From contig OZ242360.1 of assembly GCA_965208775.1 (NCBI GenBank), positions 2,294,001-2,358,000 of the forward strand: a DNA stretch of 64,000 bases, read 5' to 3'. The DNA comes from JAPOVO01 sp026708165 (GTDB lineage Bacteria; Chloroflexota; UBA11872; VXNJ01). A program made the translations under genes and the position numbers. The notes under the pieces are model-generated. The model did not search any database. It had not been told where the DNA came from and saw nothing but the letters and a program-made list of their open reading frames with translations. Positions 17,200-25,124 of this stretch are shown in pieces (the first letter of the stretch is position 1; each line of letters starts with the position of its first letter).

Positions 17200-18495
17200 T
17201 TGATATATCCGTTAGACACACACAGAAATGAAGCCGGACATCTGGTGATCGGCGGCTGCGACGTGGTCGATCTCGTTCAGGAGTTTGGATCGCCGCTATA
17301 CGTCTACGACGAAGCCACGATCCGTGCGATGTGCCGATCGTACGTCGACGTTCTGAGTGAGAACTATCCGAACTTCAGCGTTACGTATGCCGGAAAGGCG
17401 TACATCGATCTGGCAGTGCTGCGAATAGTCGCTGACGAGGGATTCGGCCTCGACGCCGTAAGCGGGGGCGAGATCCAGTGCGCGGTTGCGGCGGGGTTTC
17501 CCATGGAGCGAGTGATCTTCCACGGAAATAACAAGCTGCCCGACGAAATCGAGCTTGGCCTGTCGGCGGGGATAGGCCGGTTCATGGTCGACGGCTTGGA
17601 CGACCTTCGCCTCATTTCACGTGTCGCGTCGGACCGACGAACCACGGCGAATGTCATGCTGCGGCTCACGCCGGGCATCTCGGCACACACGCACGAATAC
17701 ATCCGCACTGGCGCGCTGGACTCCAAGTTTGGTCTCCCCATCAGCACCGGTCAGGCGGAGGATGCAGTAAAGCTCGCGCTCGAATCGAGCGGAGTTTCGC
17801 TGATCGGCTATCACGCGCACATCGGTTCCCAGATCTTCGATACGGCGCCGTATGCGCAGACGGTGGAAGTACTGCTCAGCTTTGCGGAGCAAATGCATGA
17901 CAAGTATGGAGTGTGCCCAGAGGTCCTATCGCCGGGTGGAGGATGCGGGGTCCAGTATGTCGAGGAGGACGACGGTCTTGAGATCGAACGGCTCGTCAAG
18001 GTCATTTGCCGCACTTTCAATGACGGTTTGCCCGCCGGTGTAGAGCCGGAGCTGGCGCTGGAGCCGGGCCGCTCGATCGTGGCGAACGCCGGTGTGGCGC
18101 TCTACACAGTCGGGACCGTAAAGGAGATCCCCGGTGTTCGGACCTACGTTGCCGTGGATGGTGGGATGGCGGACAACATCAGGCCCGCTCTCTACGGGTC
18201 GGAGTACAAGGTCGATATAGCCAGCCGTGAAGCCGCTGGGGGATGCTCGACCGTCACCATCGCCGGCAGATATTGCGAGTCGGGGGACATACTCTTCAGC
18301 GACGTCTCCCTGCCGGAGCTTAGGAGCGGGGACATAATCGCCGCCGCGACGTCAGGCGCGTACAACCTGGCCATGTCGAGCAACTACAACATGGCCCTGC
18401 GCCCGGCGGTGGTCTTCGTGAAGGATGGGCAGGCGACGCTGTCTCGGCGGCGCGAGACTTACGACGACCTTTTGGCGGTGTTTCCCGGCGCTTAG
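17200..18495 (+). CDS. lysA: Diaminopimelate decarboxylase
   Basis: This fold-type III PLP enzyme is about 431 residues long. It has VTYAGKAY with the Schiff-base lysine, IGYHAHIGSQIF, the glycine-rich LSPGGGCGV phosphate site, LEPGRSIVANAG, and the second-subunit active-site segment RYCESGDILF. It catalyses the last step of lysine biosynthesis, meso-diaminopimelate to L-lysine. The best start is a TTG at 17200, since homologues begin about there with a YPL...GHLVIGG sequence; a further TTG at 17128 would add 24 residues that look non-homologous. The ribosome binding site is weak for either choice. Confidence 0.93.
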   Translation: MIYPLDTHRNEAGHLVIGGCDVVDLVQEFGSPLYVYDEATIRAMCRSYVDVLSENYPNFSVTYAGKAYIDLAVLRIVADEGFGLDAVSGGEIQCAVAAGFPMERVIFHGNNKLPDEIELGLSAGIGRFMVDGLDDLRLISRVASDRRTTANVMLRLTPGISAHTHEYIRTGALDSKFGLPISTGQAEDAVKLALESSGVSLIGYHAHIGSQIFDTAPYAQTVEVLLSFAEQMHDKYGVCPEVLSPGGGCGVQYVEEDDGLEIERLVKVICRTFNDGLPAGVEPELALEPGRSIVANAGVALYTVGTVKEIPGVRTYVAVDGGMADNIRPALYGSEYKVDIASREAAGGCSTVTIAGRYCESGDILFSDVSLPELRSGDIIAAATSGAYNLAMSSNYNMALRPAVVFVKDGQATLSRRRETYDDLLAVFPGA

Positions 18496-18656
18496 CTCGG
18501 GTATAGCCGAGCGCTAGCGGGAAGCCGGTCTCGTGTTTCCGGGTGATTTGGTGCGGATGGCCAAAACCACCCCGGTCTATGGCGGTACAGACAGCGGCTC
18601 GTCAAGTCTCCGGACCGGCAGCTGATTGAGTCCTCTGTTCAGTCGGTCTAGAGGCG

Positions 18657-19193
18657 CTATTTCAGCGACAGCAGCCAGGTAACGAGCGTTTCGACCTCGG
18701 GATCGGTAAGGCCGACGTTGAGCATCACGGTATCGGGCTTCATCCCAACGGGATCGTGGATCCATTTGGCGAGGTTTTCTTCGGTGAGTTCCATGACGTC
18801 GGCAATCATCGCACGCGAAGCAAGGCCATTGAGGTCGGGCCCAATAGTACCGACCGCCTCCGGGATCCCAGGGGCGATGTGGCAGGCGATGCAACCCTTG
18901 GACCTGAACAGCGCGTGAGCTTCGGCGAACTCGCCGGTACTGACGACCGGCGCAGGCGTCGCCTGCGGTACCTCAGCCACGGCTCCGGCACCTGCCACCA
19001 TTCGCTGCATCATTTGCTGGCGGACGGGTTGGAGGTCGGTCTGGGCGTCGGCCATGCGGGACGGCTCCACGGCCCAAGCCGCGACAACCACCCCAACAAC
19101 GGCGACACCGAGGATCGCGACCGCACCCATTAGAAATTCGGACGTACTCAGCCTAGCCAATTTCAGCGCCCTGCCCAGGATCGTACTTGTCAC
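18657..19193 (-). CDS. Membrane-anchored monoheme cytochrome c
   Basis: This 178-residue protein has a single N-terminal membrane segment (about residues 20-42), a Pro/Ala-rich linker and one class-I cytochrome c domain with CIACH as heme attachment site and a likely distal methionine in PVGMKPD. The heme domain faces the outside. It is the last gene of a minus-strand operon with a flavin/FeS oxidoreductase, a cytochrome b and a Rieske-fold protein, and overlaps the latter by 41 bases. It is the probable electron exit of this complex, passing electrons to a soluble carrier or terminal oxidase. Its own heme motif is intact, unlike cofactor sites in its neighbours. Confidence 0.9.
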   Translation of the reverse strand: MTSTILGRALKLARLSTSEFLMGAVAILGVAVVGVVVAAWAVEPSRMADAQTDLQPVRQQMMQRMVAGAGAVAEVPQATPAPVVSTGEFAEAHALFRSKGCIACHIAPGIPEAVGTIGPDLNGLASRAMIADVMELTEENLAKWIHDPVGMKPDTVMLNVGLTDPEVETLVTWLLSLK

Positions 19194-19671
19194 GCTTGCG
19201 CACGTTTTCGTCTCCGACTTCGATTATGAGTTCGCCGTTCTCGATGGTGATCGCATGGGTCCCGAGAGGTCTGGGCGCAGGCCCGCGAACGACCTCGCCC
19301 TTGTCGTCGAAAATGGACCCGTCGCAAGGGCTAATGAACTGCCGGGTTGGGGCGTCCCAGGCGACTTTGCATCGCATGTGGGTGGACCGCTGGTTGATCG
19401 CAAGGAATCTGTCGGGCAGCCGGGTGAGATAGAACTCGCCTTCCTCGAAGAGAACCACGTCGAGGAGGTTGTAATCTTCGACCGGACCGGCGTTGACCTG
19501 GCTTATCGACGTCTCGGGCGTCCAGAGGAACGCTACCGCCGCGACGGTGATCGTGAGGGGCGCCAGAACTCCCGCAACGGAGACGAACAGAAGCCGGAAG
19601 AGATTCCGCTGGATAGGATCGGCGCCCGCGGCCGGCTCGATGTTTAGCACGTCGCGAACCTCAATCCGCAA
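19153..19671 (-). CDS. Rieske-fold membrane protein lacking most [2Fe-2S] ligands
   Basis: This 172-residue protein has one membrane helix (about residues 26-50) and a C-terminal Rieske domain. In canonical Rieske proteins the cluster sits on CTHLGC and CPCHGS. Here these read STHMRC (96-101) and SPCDGS (114-119): the first ligand Cys is Ser96, the second Cys is Ser114 and the second His is Asp117; only His98 remains. The two cysteines that form the structural disulfide (Cys101, Cys116) and the downstream GPAPRPL are kept. The fold therefore seems preserved while a normal [2Fe-2S] cluster cannot form. It lies between cytochrome b and cytochrome c genes in the usual bc-complex order. A structural role, or a different ligand set, is inference. 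Confidence 0.85.
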   Translation of the reverse strand: MRIEVRDVLNIEPAAGADPIQRNLFRLLFVSVAGVLAPLTITVAAVAFLWTPETSISQVNAGPVEDYNLLDVVLFEEGEFYLTRLPDRFLAINQRSTHMRCKVAWDAPTRQFISPCDGSIFDDKGEVVRGPAPRPLGTHAITIENGELIIEVGDENVRKRDKYDPGQGAEIG

Positions 19672-19713
19672 CGGATACTCAAAGGGCCAAATCCATCGCT
19701 AACTCCGTGACTT

Positions 19714-21312
19714 CTACTTATCAAGTTCAATTATGTTCGGCCGATCCCAAGGGGCGTATAGATTCATGTCGGTCCCGCGCATCGCGCTCCCGATGAACGT
19801 CAGCACAATTATCGACGCGACCGTGGCCGTAAATACCGAGATCATGACCTCGCGACGGTTGCCGCCGAACACGAACTTCGCGGCGGCTCCAATGACGAGC
19901 AGCAGGGTCATGACGATGAGAAATGGGATCAATCCGGCCCACAGGAACGAGGACCATTCGGTCAGATCGTAAAGTCCGAAGAAACCGAAGGACTCGGGCC
20001 ATCCCTTCGGTGTTTCACCGCCGGTCAGCTTGGTCAGGTCCAGGGCCTCGTTCAACCGGGAGGCGAGGTTCCGTCCCAGATCCAGCCACTCGAGGACTAT
20101 CCAGATAAAAGTGGCCGCCAAGGCGGACCCGAACGCAGCTATGACTCCCCGTTTGCCGCCGAACCATTCTCCAGCGCCGGCGCGGTCCCAGTCGATAAAC
20201 GGTATCGCAAGCAGTCCCATGACGAAGATTGTGGGAATCATGATCCCGCCGAAGACGGGATGCATGTGGAGCGTGAGCTCCTGAATGCTTGACAGGAACC
20301 ATGGCATGAGCGCCGGATTTCTGGGTATGGCCGGGTCGGCGTGCGGTCCCAGCGGCGCGTGGACGAATGCACTGATGGCGGCCATGACGAGGACCACGCC
20401 GGCCAGAACGGCCAGCTCAAGCAGAAAGACGGTGGGCCAAGCCATGACAGTGCCGCGAGGACCGGACCCCGCCGCCGTGGTTGACCCTCTCACCAAGCCC
20501 ATCAGCGCGTAGGTCTTGTCGGAGTAGCGCGGGAATGCACCCTCGCCCTGGAGACCGCGTCCAGTCTGGTAGGCGCTGGTCGAGGTCTGCGCTCCGTTGA
20601 GCTTTTCGTCAGCAGGGGCGGCGAAGCCTCCGTGCTGCCGCAGGCTCCAAATATAGGCCCCTATGAGTCCCAGCGAGAGCAGCGGCAGCACTGTCATGTG
20701 CATGGTGTAGAAGCGCGTCAACGTCGCCTGACCGATGTCAGGTCCGCCGAAGACGACCCGCTGCACGTGTTCTCCGAAGATGGGACCGGACCGGATGACT
20801 TCACTCGCGACCTGCACCGACCAGAGCGCCTGCTGGTCCCAGGGCAACAAATAGCCTGAGAACGCCAGTTTGCCGGTCACGATCAGTAACAGCACTCCAA
20901 TGATCCAGCTAAGCTGCCGCGGAGGCTTGTAACCGCCGGTATAGAAGACTCTGAGCATGTGGAGGACGAGGAAGATGATCATGCCGTGCGCCGACCATCG
21001 GTGCAGGCTCGTGATGAACGCGCCGAAGGTGACCTCCGACTGCAATTCGAGCATGCTCAAGTAAGCTCGCTCGACGCTGGGCACGTAATAGAAGGTCAGA
21101 GCAAGTCCAGAAACGAAATGGATTATGAACATGTAGAGGGCGATCAGCCCCAAGCCGTACGGGCTCTTCCAAGTGAGGCTATGTCTACTGACTTTTACCG
21201 AGTGGATCTGCAGGAGCAAGTTGCTAACGGTCGCCCGCGCCTGACCGGTGACATCCTCCGGAGCGTCGGGGCTCCCGATGGCTCTGACTAGTCGATTGCG
21301 TAAACCGATCAA
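19714..21312 (-). CDS. Cytochrome b of a bc-type complex, fused b6/subunit-IV architecture, one heme ligand missing
   Basis: This 532-residue integral membrane protein combines a cytochrome b6-like N-terminal half and a subunit-IV-like C-terminal half. The second helix carries His104 and His118 (LHRWSAHG...LHML), the fourth has His205 in TLTRFYTMH. Alignment by eye to cytochrome b6 places the fourth axial ligand (His202 of b6) at Tyr220 in GAYIW, so heme b near the inner side would have only one histidine. The quinol-site PEWY motif reads MPWFL, with no Glu. The b6-like SGYLLPWDQ and GGYKPPR stretches are intact. It follows the oxidoreductase gene by 26 bases and precedes the Rieske-fold gene by 42. 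Confidence 0.9.
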   Translation of the reverse strand: MIGLRNRLVRAIGSPDAPEDVTGQARATVSNLLLQIHSVKVSRHSLTWKSPYGLGLIALYMFIIHFVSGLALTFYYVPSVERAYLSMLELQSEVTFGAFITSLHRWSAHGMIIFLVLHMLRVFYTGGYKPPRQLSWIIGVLLLIVTGKLAFSGYLLPWDQQALWSVQVASEVIRSGPIFGEHVQRVVFGGPDIGQATLTRFYTMHMTVLPLLSLGLIGAYIWSLRQHGGFAAPADEKLNGAQTSTSAYQTGRGLQGEGAFPRYSDKTYALMGLVRGSTTAAGSGPRGTVMAWPTVFLLELAVLAGVVLVMAAISAFVHAPLGPHADPAIPRNPALMPWFLSSIQELTLHMHPVFGGIMIPTIFVMGLLAIPFIDWDRAGAGEWFGGKRGVIAAFGSALAATFIWIVLEWLDLGRNLASRLNEALDLTKLTGGETPKGWPESFGFFGLYDLTEWSSFLWAGLIPFLIVMTLLLVIGAAAKFVFGGNRREVMISVFTATVASIIVLTFIGSAMRGTDMNLYAPWDRPNIIELDK

Positions 21313-21338
21313 TCAGATACGCCTAAATTGCGCGGCCA

Positions 21339-23255
21339 CTAGATTGCGCCCGCCCCCGCAAGCTCAAGGCTTTCGTCAAACGAGAACCACTCCATCGTTA
21401 TTACGTCGGTCGGACAGCGTTCCACACAAAGACCGCATCTGGTGCAAACGTCATCATCTTTCATGATGGCGGTTCCAACTTCCTGCATGTCGGAGGAATT
21501 CGCGCGGAAGAAGTCTAGTCCGAGACCATAACGTCCCTTAACTGCCGAGTCCAGCCCGGAACCTTTGAGACTGTCCAGCCCGACCAATTCAAGACAATCG
21601 TAGGGACACACGTCCACGCAAAGATTGCAGAGTATGCACATGTCGGAGCTAAATACGGTGTGGATGTTGCACTTGAGGCAGCGCGCCGCTTCAGTACGCG
21701 CCTGCCGCTCTTCGTATGCAAGCTCAACAGGGGCGTCACCTGTACGTTCGAACGGTTCCAAGCTGGCGGGAGTCTGCCGCGGAATGTCCAGATATCCATC
21801 GACGAGATAGTCGTTGGTAGGGATCACGGTCATCCGGCCGCTGCGTCTTACGACGAGCTTCTGTTCCTGGAAGTCTTCTTCGACGCTCCGGGCGATTACG
21901 TGACCGGCCTGGACAGCGTCGATTATGGTAGCCGGACCGGAAACGACATCGCCGCCGGAGTAAACGCCGGTTACGCTGGTTCGGCCGGTCGAAGAGTCAG
22001 CCTTGATAACTTCATCCGTTTCGATGTCTGGTAATTCTTCGACGTAGCCTAAGTCTGCGCCTCGCAGGCTGGAGAGAATCACGGTTTCGGCTGGCAGCTC
22101 GGCCTCCCAAGTGCCGCGATCTCGGTCGCGCTGGACGCCAAGTTCCGCCATCCCTTCCGGATTGCGCACGGTCGGTCTGCACTTGACGGACTGCACACCG
22201 CCGTTGCCCAAGCATTCCACAAGCTCCCAGCCTGCATAGACTGAAGTACCTTCGAGCTCCGCCTCGCGCCGCTGGCCTTCGCCGATGGTCATCGGGGCGG
22301 TGGACGCGCTGAACAGCTTCACGTCGATAGACTTGCCCGCCGCGAGCTGCAGGCGGACGGCCGAGCGCGCGGCGTCGAAAGCGGAATCGTCGTCACCGAT
22401 GACAACGACATGGTCGCCGACCTCCGGCTTTTGTCCGGTGAGGCCGTCCGCGACGAAACTTGCGGTCTGGACGACCCCGGCGAGGTCGGCTCCGGGAACT
22501 GCAGGTCGGTCCAACCGCCAAAGTCCGGTCGTGAGCACGACCGCGTCGAACCTGGCGTGCAGTTCGGATAGCTGGATATCTTCACCGACCCTAGTGTTGT
22601 AGTGAATGTCGACACCCGGCATCTCCAGGATGGCCTGACATTCCGCGGCGACGATTTGCCGGTCGAATCGATGTTCCGGCACGGCCATAAACATAGCCCC
22701 ACCGGGCGCTGAAGATGCTTCAAATATCGTGCTGCGATGTCCCAACAGCGAGAGGTCGTGCGCGGCGGTGAGTCCGGCGGGACCGGCTCCCACGATGGCA
22801 ACGCTGGCGCCTGTCTTTCGCTCGTCGGCGAATTTGCTGGTGTACTCCAAAATCGCGGCGATTGAGCCCGCAGTCTTGGAGTTTTGGGGCGTCTTGAGGT
22901 CGTTTCCGAGGTCGAGAGGGTTCCGAAGGACTCCGTGGATTTGGTTTGTGAACCGCTTGAGCTGTCGTATGCCGATAGGCTCGTCGATCCTGCCGCGCCG
23001 GCAAGCCGACTCACACGGCGCCGCGCATATCCATCCGCATACTGAAGCGAAGGGGTTCGGTTGCCTGGCTATCCACCACGCTTCTTCATAGTCGCCGCGC
23101 TCGATGGCGGTGACGTACCCGCGCGCGTCGGTATGAACGGGGCATGCCGCCGCGCAGTCGACATTGGACCGGTAGTAGTCGATATCCGGAAGCTGGACGG
23201 TGAATCGAGGCAAGTCGACGGCGGCTACATCGGGACTTGCCTGAATCGTTGCCAT
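21339..23255 (-). CDS. GltD-like FAD oxidoreductase with N-terminal and C-terminal iron-sulfur domains
   Basis: This 638-residue protein has three parts. The N-terminus carries cysteines CAAACPVHTDA and CGWICAAPCESACRRG (Fer4_20-like). The centre is a GltD-type flavoprotein with FAD motif VAIVGAGPAGL (about residues 152-162) and the late FAD motif GVYSGGDVV. The C-terminus is a ferredoxin domain with CILCNLCVDVCP and CTRCGLCVERCP, expected to bind two [4Fe-4S] clusters. In relatives the second dinucleotide motif is of the form IGGGNTA; here it is IGDDDSA (286-292), so NAD(P)H binding is doubtful. It is the first gene of the operon with cytochrome b, so it may feed electrons from ferredoxin, NAD(P)H or another donor into the membrane complex. 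Confidence 0.85.
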   Translation of the reverse strand: MATIQASPDVAAVDLPRFTVQLPDIDYYRSNVDCAAACPVHTDARGYVTAIERGDYEEAWWIARQPNPFASVCGWICAAPCESACRRGRIDEPIGIRQLKRFTNQIHGVLRNPLDLGNDLKTPQNSKTAGSIAAILEYTSKFADERKTGASVAIVGAGPAGLTAAHDLSLLGHRSTIFEASSAPGGAMFMAVPEHRFDRQIVAAECQAILEMPGVDIHYNTRVGEDIQLSELHARFDAVVLTTGLWRLDRPAVPGADLAGVVQTASFVADGLTGQKPEVGDHVVVIGDDDSAFDAARSAVRLQLAAGKSIDVKLFSASTAPMTIGEGQRREAELEGTSVYAGWELVECLGNGGVQSVKCRPTVRNPEGMAELGVQRDRDRGTWEAELPAETVILSSLRGADLGYVEELPDIETDEVIKADSSTGRTSVTGVYSGGDVVSGPATIIDAVQAGHVIARSVEEDFQEQKLVVRRSGRMTVIPTNDYLVDGYLDIPRQTPASLEPFERTGDAPVELAYEERQARTEAARCLKCNIHTVFSSDMCILCNLCVDVCPYDCLELVGLDSLKGSGLDSAVKGRYGLGLDFFRANSSDMQEVGTAIMKDDDVCTRCGLCVERCPTDVITMEWFSFDESLELAGAGAI

Positions 23256-23441
23256 TAGCCTCTTTTCTGGATTCTGGTGCTGTGGTCCAGCGAGGATTGT
23301 AAAGTCCCAGTGCTTACAGTCGCAATTCCGACCGGAGGAGAATTGCGTTTTTCGAATGTCGACATTAGGTCAGCCGAATATGATGCGGAACGGCTCGCGT
23401 GCTACGAGTCGAGCCAGTGGGAAATCCAAATCCGGTAAGTG

Positions 23442-24371
23442 ATGTCCTTTCCTATGAGACACGCGCTTCGAATCGTTGCCGGGATGTTGGTCGCACTGAC
23501 CGTGAGGTGGCTGTTCCGGGCCCTTCGCCAGGATCGCAGACCGATCCCGGAGGCCGCTTTGATTACGGATGGCCGACTCCTGCAAATTGAGGGTGTGGAT
23601 ATTCACTACCGGCAAGAGGGCGCGGGGGCGCCGGTAGTGCTGGCGCATGGACTCTTCGGCTCGACTCACTCCTGGCAGGCGGTGTCGACTGCGCTTTCGG
23701 GCAAGTTCAGCGTCACATCCGTCGATCTGCCTGGGGCGGGCCTCTCCGGCAAGCCTTCGGACTTCGATTATTCGCCCCGGTCCCACGGCCGGGTATTAGC
23801 CAAGTTAGTCGAGGAGACTTGCCGTGAGCCTGTAGTGCTGGTCGCATCGTCCGCCAACGCCCCGGCAGCCCTACATGCCGCGTCGGTCGGCGGAGCAAAA
23901 CTCAAGCTAATTGTGCTGCTGTCGCCGGTGCTGCGATTCAAGTTGCCGTTCGATTGGGACTCGACGGCTCCGGCGCTCAGAATGCGGATGCTGGAGTCCG
24001 TCCTGTCAAGCCGGCGCTTACTTCGCCTTCTGATGCGCAGGTTGTCGGGAAGCTCGAGCGCCGCCGCTGGCGTGGCGGAGGCGATTTACTTGGAAGGGCG
24101 GACGCCCGGTCGAATCGCGGCTTTGGATCGGTGTATCGGCACGTCCATAAACGGAGAATGCACGGAAGAGATCGGCCAGATTGAGCTTCCCATTCGTATA
24201 GTTTTTGGCGGCGGTGACCCGCTTGCCGCGCTTCTCGACAGCAATCTCCCCGACAAACTTGGCGAAGATGTTGCGGTGACCGTTTTTCCTCAGTGTGGGC
24301 ACATGATCGAACTGCAAGCGCCGGAACGCGTGGCCGCGTTCATCGAACAGTCTATCGAGGATCTGACCTGA
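23442..24371 (+). CDS. Alpha/beta hydrolase, membrane-anchored
   Basis: This protein of about 309 residues has an N-terminal hydrophobic stretch and an alpha/beta hydrolase fold: the oxyanion strand VVLAHGLFGSTHSWQ, SVDLPGAGLSGKP, a nucleophile elbow VASSANAP in place of the usual GxSxG, acid residue in GGGDPLAA and the histidine in FPQCGHMIELQAPERV. The elbow has small residues at the required places (A-S-S-A-N), so Ser can still be the nucleophile, although Gly is replaced on both sides. Substrate unknown. GTG 23439 and ATG 23442 are adjacent possible starts. It is divergent from the cytochrome b operon and convergent with gatD. Confidence 0.82.
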   Translation: MSFPMRHALRIVAGMLVALTVRWLFRALRQDRRPIPEAALITDGRLLQIEGVDIHYRQEGAGAPVVLAHGLFGSTHSWQAVSTALSGKFSVTSVDLPGAGLSGKPSDFDYSPRSHGRVLAKLVEETCREPVVLVASSANAPAALHAASVGGAKLKLIVLLSPVLRFKLPFDWDSTAPALRMRMLESVLSSRRLLRLLMRRLSGSSSAAAGVAEAIYLEGRTPGRIAALDRCIGTSINGECTEEIGQIELPIRIVFGGGDPLAALLDSNLPDKLGEDVAVTVFPQCGHMIELQAPERVAAFIEQSIEDLT

Positions 24372-24386
24372 TCGAGCCAAGTTGGG

Positions 24387-25124
24387 CTACCGGGATTTAA
24401 CGCCTGTTTTCGCCAGGGCAGCTCGGTGGGCCGCCCATTCCTCGGAGTCGTCGAGCGGCTCCAGCTTGACGCTGGGATGGTGCCGCTGGAGCGCCGCCTG
24501 CAAGAGGAAGTCGGCAAAGTGGGGGTTCTTGGGCAGCAGGGAACCGTGCAGGTAGGTGCCGAAGGCCAGTCCGCTGCGCGCGCCCTCGGTGCCATCTTCG
24601 CCGTTGTTTCCGACTCCCGCAACGACTCGGGCGAGCGGCTCCGATTGCGGACCGAGATAAGTTCGCCCCCCGTGATTCTCGAATCCGACGAGCAAACCGT
24701 CTTGCCACTCAGCCGCTACGTTGCCGATACAGCGTGGGACGTTGGATCCCGGATGACGGGTTTCGGCGTCGAATAGTCCGATTCCGGCCAGCTCGGAGCC
24801 GTCGGCGGCTACATAGCGATTACCCATTAGCTGGTATCCGCCGCAAACCGCGAGGAGCACGGCACCCTGATCTACGGCCTCCCGGACGAGCGAACCGGTG
24901 CGCTTGGCGAGGTCCTTGCTGGCGGCTTGTTGCTGCCGGTCCTGCCCGCCGCCGATGAACAGTATGTCCACGTTACGGGGGTCGAAGCCGCAGTTCAGGC
25001 CGATGCGCTCGATCTCAAGCGCGATCCCGCGCCATTCGCAGCGCTTCCTAAGACAATCAACGTTGCCACGGTCGGCGTAGATGTTCATGAGGTCGGGATA
25101 CAAGTATCCGAGCCGGAGTTTCAT
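24387..25124 (-). CDS. gatD: Lipid II isoglutaminyl synthase, glutamine amidotransferase subunit GatD
   Basis: This 245-residue CobB/CobQ-like class I glutamine amidotransferase has the N-terminal LRLGYLYPDLMNIYADRGN, nucleophile Cys in LLAVCGGYQLMG and catalytic His in GTYLHGSLLPKNP. Known GatD supplies ammonia from glutamine to MurT, which amidates the D-glutamate of lipid II. It overlaps murT by four bases (ATGA), the usual gene pair. This indicates peptidoglycan with amidated stem peptides, as in Gram-positive and several Chloroflexota lineages. Confidence 0.93.
   Translation of the reverse strand: MKLRLGYLYPDLMNIYADRGNVDCLRKRCEWRGIALEIERIGLNCGFDPRNVDILFIGGGQDRQQQAASKDLAKRTGSLVREAVDQGAVLLAVCGGYQLMGNRYVAADGSELAGIGLFDAETRHPGSNVPRCIGNVAAEWQDGLLVGFENHGGRTYLGPQSEPLARVVAGVGNNGEDGTEGARSGLAFGTYLHGSLLPKNPHFADFLLQAALQRHHPSVKLEPLDDSEEWAAHRAALAKTGVKSR

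Noticed and set aside
18495..18512. Hairpin GCTCGG/CCGAGC after lysA considered as a bidirectional terminator
   Set aside because: Only six base pairs and no T run on either side.
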